Below are positions 54,322 to 64,000 of a DNA stretch of 64,000 nucleotides, piece after piece. A program made the position numbers and the translations under genes. The DNA is taken from NCBI GenBank assembly GCA_963971285.1, contig OZ020252.1:11631662-11695661 (forward strand). The letters are read 5' to 3'. Below the pieces are notes generated by a model, which saw only the letters and a program-made list of their open reading frames with translations, was not told the DNA's origin and did not search any database. Source of the DNA: Astropecten irregularis (lineage: Eukaryota; Echinodermata; Asteroidea; Paxillosida; Astropectinidae). Each line of letters begins with the position of its first letter. Within the stretch, counting starts at the first letter, position 1.

Positions 54322-54612
54322 TTAAGATTTTCCAGCCAATAGTAATAGCTCATTGTATATGTTCATTGCCCTTTAGGAACATGGGAGTCTCCTTAGCGTC
54401 TGTTGAAGGCCGAGAACATTTGGAGTACAAATGTACTATAGTGTGGTTTCGTACCCAGTGCGAGATGCGATGGTCGCCATGACACATGACACTTGGGGCT
54501 CGCATTACATTACTCAAAGCGTGAAATAAGCCATTTGCTAGTTAAATGTGAATAGTATTATTACTGGTACAAAAATTTCTTTCATTGCATATAAACACCC
54601 CAGTTTGTATGT

Positions 54613-54815
54613 CCCAGACTGAAGACTCTGTTGCTATGGCACATGATTCGGGGCAAGCTTTTGCATAGTGATACCATCTCTGATACCCAATAGACTGGTT
54701 CCTTTGTGCCATTCTTATCCATTATGAACAGTGCATTGGAGCAAGACGTCTGTTATGTAACCAAGCAAAAGCTTGCCCCGAATCATGTGATATAGCAACA
54801 GTGTCTTTAGTCTGG
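54613..54815. repeat. Foldback with ~50-bp arms
   Basis: CCAGACTGAAGACTCTGTTG...GCACATGATTCGGGGCAAGC pairs with GCTTGCCCCGAATCATGTG...CAACAGTGTCTTTAGTCTGG. The loop is about 100 bp. No target duplication identified. Confidence 0.75.
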
Positions 54816-55901
54816 AGAATTCGAGTTTTGATGTTTACGCACAGTGAAAGAATTCAGTGTACCAGATATTGTTCAATTTTAATTCGCAAAAGGCTGATTA
54901 ACTATGCATATCATGCGCAAGACATCAAAGTATGGTGGCGCAGGAGGGACAACAAACATCACAAATATCTGGGCACATGTTTGTGATGTTTGATACATCA
55001 TATAAATCACAAATTCACAAATATCTGCACATATGATGTTTGCACTTTGCACATGCATATAATGACGCGTGATACATTGTACACCACAAATGTTTGCACA
55101 TTTTTTTTGTGTTTTTTTTTATATATGACATGATGTTTTCTGAATAATCTTTGTTTGCTTAGTTACAGTACAAATAAATCAAGTGAAATGTACAGGAAAA
55201 GTTGCACAATAACGGGGTGCAGTTAGTGGTTGTGATTCACCCATTTTGTGATAATGTCATGGTAGCCACAAAAATATGTGAGGTCACTATATATATCGGC
55301 CAGTATTTGGGCAAAGGCAAAAATTATATCCATGAAAAGGGCATTGAAACAAAATGAGAATGCAGAAACGTATATATTTTTTTCTTATTAAATACCCTTC
55401 GGATAATATCAACTAAGAGTAGAGGCCTTTTGTTGCATGTGACTTTGCACATGAAGCCCTGTATATTTGATGGTCATTATTGATCTACCAACTTGCCCTG
55501 GGCTTTATTATGTCTAGTCTTTGTATTTTTTACTTGATTTCATTGCATGTCTGCAGTGTTATTATACAGTATATATAAACTCAATGAAGCTGTGTACAAA
55601 GATCATAATTTCATGCGCTGAGTCCAAAGCAGTCAATGGCATACTGTAAGTAGTTGCAACGAGCAAGCTTGCCGCATTGTGCAGTTTAAATTGGGATAGT
55701 CCTGGCTCTAGGGAGGCTGTGGTACCGCTAGTTGTAGCTTCTCAAGAAGCCATTTAGTGACATTAGGCTACATTAAAGAAGTGAGAATTGTAACAAACTA
55801 TACCTGCATGTAGAAAAGCAAAAACAGTATGGATTTTCTTGTGAACACAAAGACTTTTAAAAATTTAACTTGTTTCAATTATTTTTGAATTGTACAATCA
55901 G
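54816..55901. other. Intronic stretch before exon e
   Basis: Contains short ATCACAAATATCTG(C/GGC)ACAT repeats at 54955-55110; otherwise nothing recognised. Confidence 0.45.
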
Positions 55902-56041
55902 CTGCAAATACTGGTGGTCTCCTATCGAAGAAGCATAATTCTGCATCAAATCTTGAAAAAATGAGACGGAATGGCAGCCAAGGATCACTCGGTAGAATGG
56001 AGCCATCTGACAGTCAAGAGCAAATCCAGAGGGATAACAAG
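55902..56041 (+). CDS. SLC4-like bicarbonate transporter, exon e
   Basis: A 140-bp exon, acceptor TTTGAATTGTACAATCAG and donor GTGAGG. Two leading bases plus 46 codons encode ANTGGLLSKKHNSASNLEKM, RRNGSQGSLGRMEPS and DSQEQIQRDNK, ending in phase 0. This fits the Ser-rich linker that precedes the conserved membrane-proximal EASNVLVGEVDFL segment of SLC4 proteins, which is not found before the window ends. The gene therefore continues past 64 kb or the next exon is lost or hidden in the DIRS-rich region. Confidence 0.75.
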
Positions 56042-58013
56042 GTGAGGTTTTTAAAGAAATACTTTCTGTGATTTCAACTTTGTCAGACAATTTGGTTCGG
56101 ACTGAATTCGCCAAGCATAGCTTTTCTAAAACAAACCAAAACTGTCCCTGAAATGAATTGATGGTTTGGAATGTTGGGCCAAAAAATATTTCGCCAAGAC
56201 GGCAACTCATTCTGTGGTTCAGTAGGCAGTTTGGATACTTTGTCAACTTGAACAACTCTACTTACCTGTAGAGGCATGCAGCAAATGCTTTGCTAAGACT
56301 TTCACATAATAGCGCCCTTAGTTGACCTCCCCAAATCGCTACTACGCTATATCGCCATCTTTTTCTCTAAGCAGCGCATAGAGATGGATGTGGATATGCT
56401 TTGGCCTAGCCTTGTCGAGCATTTATTAACAACAAGTTATCTCAAAATAAAGCATTGTAAAAAGTACATTGCATGTGAATTGGGGCCCCAAGCTTAAACT
56501 AGTAACATGTGTCTACTTCACTCATCTTACCTGTAGAGCCACTACTTATGCATATTTCCCTAGACCGTCAGGTATTCATGCTAAGAATTGATACAACAGC
56601 GCCCCCTATTGACCTACCCACAGTGCCCTGCGGCATGTATGCCTCATGTACTGGTGTGTGTATGAGTGTAGCTTGGGGCAAGCGGTAACTCAAATTCGAC
56701 CAGCTAGTGTCGACCGCAAAATAAAGAAATGAGGCCAAAGGTTGGGGCTTCGGATTCCTAATCCTTTAATTCAAGGTGAACTGTAAAAGAACAAAGCAAA
56801 CAGAACAATACTTAAGGTCTTGTAAGGTGTCAAAGGTTACTGTGTTCAACTTAATTACCTACAAGCCAATTTATCCAAGTAAACCTAATAATAATCTATT
56901 ATGATGAACGGCAGGTGAAAAGAACGTCGGAGAAATGTTACGCACCAAAAGGAAAAAAATATGTAAAGTTGTATAACCCACTACATAAAAAAGTCCATTC
57001 TAAGATGTGGGGGTCGTCCCATTGGATGTTGTAAAATCAGTAATAGGAATTAATCTCATGTGAGTGACACAATTCTAATTATCATGTAAGAACAACAAAT
57101 CCGCTGAAGGTCGTGGTTATCTATCAAAATAGCTAAAACCAAAACTCTATACTTCTTATAAAGGAGACAAAAGGCAATGCACTATTGGGTATATAATCAG
57201 TAGCATAATGGTTACAAGTACAAACTTGAGTATAAAGGCTAGGGGAACTAGTTTCCCACAAACAAGGATTAAATCTTCTAAAGACAAATAAGAGAAGTCA
57301 AAACTAATTAGTACTTACATGACTGTGGTTCTCGGGGTTGTTATTAATACATCTACACTTGTACAAAAGTTCAGAACTTTAAACTGTTGGTGTACATCAA
57401 ATCGAAAAACGGTTGTGGAAGTCACTCAAAAACTCATCTATTGGTGACAGTGGCTTCTCTGAAAGTGCCTCACATAACGTGGTTCACTACAGGCAGTGCC
57501 AGTGTTCTGTACACCAGTAATATTAGGTAGCCAACATGTTAAGTATATACAGAGTGTCCATGGGGAGTTTCTAAAAAAGAGGTGGCTGTAGTTTCGCATT
57601 CAAGCTGTGAGTAAGCCTGTGGTGAAGGACAAATTCTGGATCTGTACTTGTGTGCACAGGGTAATAGTGTAAGTATAATTCGGTCCAAAATCTAAAAGTG
57701 AGTTAATCTAAGTAGGCATGGCTAATGAAGTTAATTGATCCTAAATTATGCTTAATCTAGAAAGGGAGCGGACATGTTTTCCAAGTCCTCTAATCGTGAT
57801 GATTGTTGAAGACCATTACACCACTTAAGCGTCCTCTTTTCTCTAATAGCGTCAGGGCGGGTAGGACGTGTTTTCATTCCATCCGTGATTTCATGCAAAA
57901 GAGTTTTCAGTAATAAAGGTATTTTGTAAACAACGTTTGTAGAGTTTTTAGTGTGTCTTCGTGTTTGGTTTTTAGAGTTATGAAGTGTTTGGAGAGAGCT
58001 GGTCCCGCAAATC

Positions 58014-58454
58014 TTGGGGGAAATAACCTTTCCCCATGGTGGACCGTGCTCTCATGTTAGGACTCCGCCGGGTATACCAAAATTTACCCGGGTGGCAAAA
58101 TTTTCCTCTGCCTGGCGCCCCCAGCCACAACTGGCCGGGGACGCTGGCAGTTCCATTGGCCGAGTTGGGGACCACAATCTTTCCCCATCTGCAGCCAGTT
58201 CGGATGGAATAAGGAAAGTGAAGGGTGGCTCTGGCACCAATGTTCCAATAAAACTAACCTCCTCTACCAGGGCTAAACCCAAAAAGGGTGGCCGCCACGG
58301 TAAACGCGGTTTGGCCGCGGGCCTTACACCCTCTGCACCTCCGGACCCGGGTCAGTCTCAACCGACTGACCCCCGAGGCTTTGTGTACACGGTGCACCCC
58401 GGCCTTCCCGGCACGGTGGCGAACGCCACACACTGCAGGGGCGGGCTTTTGTGA
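58014..58454 (+). pseudogene. DIRS gag-like frame
   Basis: 146-codon open frame, Pro/Gly/Lys rich (SSTRAKPKKGGRHGKRG), in the position of DIRS gag upstream of RT. No zinc knuckle visible. Related DNA at about 47800-47990 supports that it is element sequence. Assignment is by position, not by motif. Confidence 0.45.
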
Positions 58455-58859
58455 TCCCGTGTACATGCAGGATCGTCAGGCCCAGCAATGACCGGCGATC
58501 CCGTTGGACCAGGTGTGTCGAGTGAATTTTTGGGACCATGTCCACCAATTAATGGCATGTTTACCCGATTCTGGAGTGCGATTATTATTGTTTCTCCACG
58601 GTGGCAGATTTTGAGATTTTCTTCTCCATTCCTTCCCTCTCGATGACAACAAAGGACAAGTAGACAGCTGAATAAAAGGTGCTCGGTGTCCAAATGGCCA
58701 CTCATGGACAAGGCCCGCAGTACATTGGGGATACACTGGATAAGGTGGTCCCCTCCTGCCATTGTTTGGGCATCGCCTCCTTGCTCCTCACAGAATATTG
58801 GGTTCCCGATTATGAAGAGGAGTCAGCAATTCCCTGAACACGCTGACTGCCACATTTTC

Positions 58860-59340
58860 ACTGCATTTTCAGTGCCCGTGTATCCACCCTTGCAACCTCG
58901 GCCTGCCGGGGCAATGTGCTGGATGCTCCCATCTCAGGGTGACCGCGATAGACTCAAAGCCTTCCTCTGCTGGGAACGTTTCTAAACTGGAATCAGCAGA
59001 TTCATTCTGCCTTGTCGCTTCCATATGGGTACACTCGGAATTACCCTTGAGCTTATCCGGACGCCAGCATGGGGAGCAAGCCTAGATCTGAAGGAAGCGT
59101 ACCTTCTCACTTAATCAGACCAGATCACTGGAAGTTTTCAACAGTTCACAGCACTCCCATTTGGCCCCTCCACCTCCCCCTTGTAGGTTTAGGTTTAGAG
59201 CCGTTTTGACGCACTACGTCGGAAGAGCATGATGTTTCTCATGCACCTCGACTAAATGCTCATAGTAAGACACTCTTGCGTACCCGCAGTGCTGGCTCTC
59301 AACCTTACTTGGAGCCTTGCATTTATCATCAGCAGGGAGA
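58860..59340 (+). pseudogene. DIRS reverse transcriptase remnant
   Basis: Fragments in changing frames: WGASLDLKEAYL (motif A), QFTALPFGPST (motif B region), and a YLDD-type motif C degraded to HLD followed by a stop. LALNLTWSLAFII and SQSPTF correspond to the conserved stretch after motif C. Several in-frame stops. Confidence 0.65.
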
Positions 59341-59649
59341 AGTCCCACCAGTGCCTCTCCCAGTCTCCAACCTTCATGGGAGTGCGGAGAAGGCTTTCCC
59401 GGCCCGCATAGGATCGCAGGCTAAACCTTTGCCAATGCCTATCTCTCTGTCTCCAGAGGCGAGCTTATGATCAGTCTGGTAGGCGTGCTCTGCAGGCTGA
59501 GGATGCGTGCCATCCAGCAGCACCTGCTCTCTCTCTCTACCGACTGAGGGTCAACCCTTGGGCCATTGCGTGCCGGTCATGCCTTGGCAGCTACCACACC
59601 TTTGATGTTTGTTGGATGTCCCCAACATCATGTCGGGCAGGCCTCAACT

Positions 59650-60230
59650 ATCTCTGTCTGTCGTGACAGTCATGTCACTTTCTGGCTTGGGGGCCACCGT
59701 CCACCCACACCAAGTAGCGGGCCGGTGTAGCCCTGAACATCATTCAAGTCATTTCAATGTGCTTGAGATGTTGGCAGTCTCCAATGCTCTCCGGCTGTTC
59801 TGGACCTATGACGCGACATCACACCCATGGTGTCTTACATCGACCATCATGGGAGGGGAGACATGGTCTTCCCAACCATGTGCACTCACATGAACCATCT
59901 TCCATCAATGCATGCATTTTCAGCGGCTCACCTTCTGGGAGAGGAGAATGTTGTTGACGATGCACTCTCAGGCAGGTGTATCCGGCCGACAGAGTGGTCT
60001 CGGCACCCGCAGATTATCTTGATTTTCTTCCGGCTATTAGATTGGCCCCATGTCAATCTATTTACGCTTAGGGCTACCAACGGCTGCTGGTCTATCATGA
60101 GGGTCCCGACCCCCGGGCATGACAGATGCATGCGCTGGTGATGCAGTGGGACGGGCTGCTGGCTTATGCCTTCTGCCCTTTCCCTCATCCCCTGTGTGGT
60201 GACCAAGCTGGAACAGGATTTTAAAGTCCT
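59650..60230 (+). pseudogene. DIRS RNase H and methyltransferase-like region remnant
   Basis: LSGLGATVHPHQVAGRCSPE and HSNVLEMLAVSNALRLFWTY match DIRS RNase H. HLLGEENVVDDALS is the conserved G-x-x-N-x-x-A/D-D-x-LS motif. Downstream LDWPHVNLFTLRATN and MQWDGLLAYAF, FPLIPCVVTKLEQ match the DIRS segment between RNase H and recombinase. Frames are interrupted. Confidence 0.75.
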
Positions 60231-60639
60231 CCTCATAGCTCCCACTCTGGACCTGCCAGTCCTGGATTTCCAGGCTGCCCAGCCCCCTAATGCATCGGCC
60301 AGTCTTTCTTCCGCATAGAGCGGACATTCTGCTCCAGCTGAGCTCGGGTTTTTCCCTCACCAGGCTCAGCAGGATCTCCATCTAACGTGCTGGGTGTTGT
60401 CAAGCATCCCCTTCACGCAGTTGGCCTTCCACAGCGAGCTGCGGTTTTTGCAGGCTGCAGCTGCAGGGTATCGAACAGGAAAATGTGCAATAGCAGATTC
60501 TGTCACCCTTCCCAAATGGTGCTGAATCTGATCTCTGCATCCCCTAAATGCTTCTGTAGGGGAGGTTGCAGATTTTCTGGTATAGCCTATCTGGTCGAAA
60601 GCAGCCTTCACGATTAGGAATCATCGTTCCACCATAGCA

Positions 60640-61220
60640 GGTGTTCTCAGAGGCGCTCAGAGCTGCCTGTTCCTGGCTATTTATCTCATCAACCCCGCTG
60701 TGTGGACTGGCTTTTCGCAACACGTTTGCTCACTGGCTAGTCTCGGCTATACTCTCATCTGCGCTTGTACCGTCGGCATGAGCCGCTGGTTCAGCCCAGA
60801 TGCATGAGGTCGGAGCGGCTTACTATGTCCTACTTCCATGGGTGGGCCTTCTTTAAGGATGCTTCTATAGGTGGTATCATCCAGGCAGCATGCATGAAGA
60901 CCCCAAATACCATTGCGGAGTACTACCTGAAGGACTCTCTCCGGACAGAGGTCAGAATCGGGAGAGCAGTGCTGGAGATGGCTTCCAGAGCCGCATCCCC
61001 CGATTGTTCCCAGCATTTTCTTTGGACCCCGATGTACACATATCATTCATATCGTTACACAGGCTTCCCTTCCCTTCCGTGTATGTTAGTGCGACGGGTG
61101 CTGATGCAACCTGACGTGTATGCCCCTGGGGGGTTCGCAATTGGTTGCTTCTTGCTATTAAAGCTGTTGCTGCATGAGTTTTCTGAAAAAGTTCCATGTA
61201 TACGGCGCACCCCTGACTTT
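60640..61220 (+). pseudogene. DIRS tyrosine recombinase remnant
   Basis: A 152-codon frame (60765-61223) holds the C-terminal recombinase: HGWAFFKDASIGGIIQAACM and NTIAEYYLKDSLRTEVRIGR, where the Tyr in AEYYLKD is the likely catalytic residue, followed by AVLEMASRAAS. The upstream part with the Arg-His-x-x-Arg residues is in other frames. The enzyme would join circular cDNA into the genome without target duplication. Confidence 0.7.
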
Positions 61221-61737
61221 TGACATCAGCAGGCAGAAAAAAATCAGCTGTGTACGACCAGAAAAATATGAAAAACTGCAGCGCTAATTTTTCTCAGCTC
61301 ATTTGTGATTTGTATTTCAATTGAGAATTGCAAATTCAAGAAAACTAAAAACAATCAATTCCTCAATCCAACTCCTGAGTTTGGCTATCAGTGCCACACC
61401 AAGCTGCGCCACGCCGCAGCGAAAGCAGTACCAAGCGTGCGGCGCGGCCTACATCCTGTCGAGCACACGTGCGAACTGTATTCGATCTCTACCATAGTGC
61501 ATTAGTAGATCGACTTCCTCTGCAGTCTACATAATAACGGACAACATTCCCGTTCCGTATACCTCAATTCCAGTCTGTTATATAAATTTGTGTGAGTGGA
61601 CAATGTGTTGCAAGCGCTGTGTGTGCAACTAAATATGATCATATAACGACTCGATCCGATCCAAAGCTAGCTATCGGCACAAAAATAATGCTTACACGTG
61701 GCACGTGTTGACGATGGGGCCGACGAATGCTGGTCAA

Positions 61738-61880
61738 CTTTTACCGTACGCTGACCATGTACCAACTTGTACGCTGACCAACTCGTACGCCGTCCAACTC
61801 ATACGTCAACCAACTTGTATGCCGTCCAACTCGTACACAGACCAACTCGTACATACGCCGGCCAACTCGTACACCATTTC
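61738..61880. repeat. CCAACTCGTAC minisatellite
   Basis: About eight units of ~17 bp, GCCGTCCAACTCGTAC with variants (ACCAACTTGTACGCTG). Located in the 3' part of DIRS copy 2, absent from copy 1. Confidence 0.8.
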
Positions 61881-62494
61881 CAATGAAATGACTTTTCTCT
61901 GAATTTCAGGGATTCTGTTGTTTTTTTCTGAAAATAATTACCGATCCCTCAAATCAAATATCGCGCAAAAAATCCTGATAAAAAAATGACCATCCCCTCG
62001 AAAAAACGTTGCGGTGCTCCAACCGTGTTTTTGCACGCTATTTTCGATGTCTCTAATCCAAACCTTAACCGAGTTTGCGCTTAAGTTTTCCTTGGCCTAT
62101 CGCAAGAGTCGGAAATATTAGATTTGTTAAATGGTATCTTTCATGAATCATTCGCTCAATTTTGAGTCAGACATCACGCTAATTGGTTACAGTTGCTGCC
62201 TCGCATGCTTTTACTTGGCACGGCACAATGATCACAACCCACATTCATGAGACCGCCAGCGGAATGTACCCATGTATACGACGCACCCCAACTTTTAATT
62301 TTTGCCGAGGTGAAAAAAATTGCGCTGCATACATGGAACTTTACGGTAGATGTCTTGCCTGGTCTCCTTGTTATGCCAGGGAGTACCTTTAATAGTTACA
62401 GTGCCCCTTTCTGTATAGCATCTCGCATACCCAACGCCTAATGCCGTTGCCAGTCTATTCATACATGTATGTTGTGGCTCTACAGGTATTGAGT

Positions 62495-62775
62495 GAAGTA
62501 GACTCCCTCCACAGAAGTGTGGTAGGGGTCTACGAACGAATACTTAACTCCCTCCTCCCCACTATCCTCGATGTATGGGCATTCCGCCCTGAGTTCAACC
62601 GAGAAAAGAGGACGCTTACATGCATACATGCCGTGGGGCACTGTGGGTAGGTCAATAGGGGGCGCTGTTGTATTCAATTCTTAGCGTGAATACCTGACGG
62701 TCTAGGGAAATAATCATAAGTAGTGGCTCTACAGGTAAGTATTCGTTCGTAGACCCCTACCACACTTCTGTGAGG
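62495..62775. repeat. DIRS internal complementary region
   Basis: CCACAGAAGTGTGGTAGGGG-TCTACGAACGAATACTTA and its near-perfect reverse complement (about 62733-62770) form ~38-bp arms separated by ~190 bp. The outer part repeats the inverted terminal sequence. This arrangement is used by DIRS elements to rebuild termini from a circular intermediate. The same pair is in copy 1. Confidence 0.75.
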
Positions 62776-62790
62776 GGGAATTTCCAGTCA

Positions 62791-64000
62791 TTATAGCAGT
62801 GTGTGTATATATTTAATTAACATATCTTAAAAGGGATATGCGCTTCACGGGCAGAGAGCAGCAGAGTTTATACCTGTGGTTCATGTGCAAGGGACGGCAA
62901 TAAAATAAGCATATAATTATGTCAATAAATAACCATTGATGGGCTTAATAAATGCTAGTGCGAGATTTTAGCACAAATACTGGAATTGCAGTAATCTTTA
63001 ATTACATGTATAATCATTTGGTGAGTTAAAGTTGAATAAATGGAGATAGGTTACACCCTTCTTTGCATTATTTTGGTTATTAAACCATAATGTGATACCC
63101 CCCCCCCCCCTTGAATTTAGGTCAAAGCCCTCTAATGCAACCAAATAAAAAATTCGAAGACACCGGAAGAACACTGGTGAAGAAAATCACCCCGACTTGA
63201 CTAACATTTGGTGGGCCCAGATTTCCCCATCAATGACAGCCCAATATCTGCTTGGGTGTGCCTGTTGCCTCAGTCTAAACTGTCGGTCATATTCGAGCCA
63301 GTCACAATAAACAACATGAACTCACCTGAGGTACCGTAGATATATGGGGCTGATCCAGTATGGGATGCTGGTGTTGGCCAAATGTTGTAAGGCGAGGAGG
63401 CAGTTGTCTTGCAGTTGGCCTGCAGATCCGAGAGGTCTGCCAGATGTGGTGTGGAGCGGAGTTGGATCATGGCCCTAGGAAAGGTTGATGGCGGGTAGTG
63501 CATGGAAGTTACCTAAGGCACAGTGGATGTAGGTCGGTGAGCCTCAGCATGACCAGGAGGCTGGGTGGCATAGGTGGGTTAAAGGAACACGCCTGCCGGT
63601 CGTTTGGCAGTGGAGCTGGAAGCTTCAATGGAGGCTGTTACCGCCAACGGTCACAGAGTGGTACTAATAGCACTTACCATGTGAATTAGCTATCCTAGGC
63701 CCTGGAGAGGTAGTGCTGGATGTCATGCCGGCTGGTGAAGACAGTGAAAGTTGGAGGCGGGGTTTTCAGCCTTGCCCAATAGTGCAAGAATTTGAATACC
63801 CAAATTTATGTTTGTATTATAGGCAAGTATATAGGAAGTAGGTAAAAGTTGAGGACCCTTCAAAAATTTGTTTTTTTATTAGGTTGGGAAGGTGAGGTCA
63901 GACCCCCCCCCCCCCCCACCCCCACCCCGCCAAAAAAGAAGAAATAGATTAGCAACCCTAGGTCGACCCAATTCAGATTTGGGTTTCAGACAAGCGAATT
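62791..64000. other. Non-coding end of the window
   Basis: No exon or element end recognised. Poly-C tracts at about 63098-63111 and 63905-63917. 63880-63905 carries the inverted satellite motif GGGAAGGTGAGGTCAGACC found at 13.9-16.1 kb. Confidence 0.5.

Larger units (their letters stand above)
56508..62790 (+). mobile_element. DIRS-type tyrosine-recombinase retrotransposon, copy 2
   Basis: Left end 56508-56650 is the reverse complement of the right region 62650-62770 (GTAGAGCCACTACTTATG, CCCTAGACCGTCAGGTATTCA, AGCGCCCCCTATTGACCTACC), giving the inverted terminal repeats of DIRS elements. Between them lie gag, RT, RNase H and tyrosine recombinase remnants in DIRS order on the plus strand. 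It lacks integrase and LTRs, as expected. Stops and frameshifts disable it. 56650-58013 has no recognised gene. It is in the same orientation as the SLC4-like gene, downstream of exon e. Confidence 0.8.

Overview
This window is a repeat-dense stretch of an animal nuclear genome from a draft assembly (200 Ns at 13498-13697). Spliced exons, CR1, BEL/Pao, Ty3/gypsy and DIRS retroelements, abundant TACATGTA and TAGGCCTA strings, and many short inverted-repeat DNA transposons suggest a marine invertebrate deuterostome (echinoderm, hemichordate or cephalochordate). The sequence alone does not settle which. I see no bacterial operon, CRISPR array, rRNA or tRNA gene.

Left third (1-25.7 kb) is almost entirely mobile DNA. 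A 5'-truncated CR1-like retrotransposon (minus strand, 1-4396) is split by a 2.2 kb insertion holding 17 exact TGACGTCA palindromes. A BEL/Pao element with two LTRs follows (4652-11072, minus strand). It is broken by frameshifts, lacks most of its integrase, and carries a DNA element whose terminal inverted repeats are tandem 16-bp arrays. Next is a nest of at least seven small inverted-repeat elements (11159-13497) whose 8-bp and 3-bp target duplications give an insertion order. A ~155-bp satellite (13.9-16.1 kb) hosts two adjacent hAT-like MITEs. A ~534-bp direct duplication lies at 18.5/19.3 kb. A Ty3/gypsy element (20577-25697) has a 5-bp target duplication and a 776-bp hAT-like element inside its 5' LTR.

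Right part (30.6-64 kb) is the body of a host gene on the plus strand. Five exons (30618-30762, 34523-34683, 40385-40490, 45389-45510, 55902-56041) join in compatible reading phases. They encode the N-terminal cytoplasmic domain of an SLC4-family bicarbonate transporter, closest by eye to the Na+/HCO3- cotransporter branch. Neither gene end is in the window: exons before the conserved domain and the whole membrane domain are missing. The introns hold three TTAA-flanked elements, a 3.45 kb Harbinger-like element filled with a degenerate GGGGATCGGGATTT array, long-inverted-repeat elements, a Tc1/mariner-like element and two DIRS retrotransposons in the same orientation as the gene.

The most unusual signals are: (1) the CRE-palindrome array; (2) two very small perfect palindromes of the CATTGATCTCC family, one only 41 bp after its own insertion is removed and still flanked by an 8-bp duplication; (3) repeated insertion of hAT-like elements next to an earlier element, with target duplications offset by 0 or 1 bp; (4) the DNA element with tandem-array inverted repeats. 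All recognised transposable-element coding regions are broken. All calls are by eye; no database search was run.
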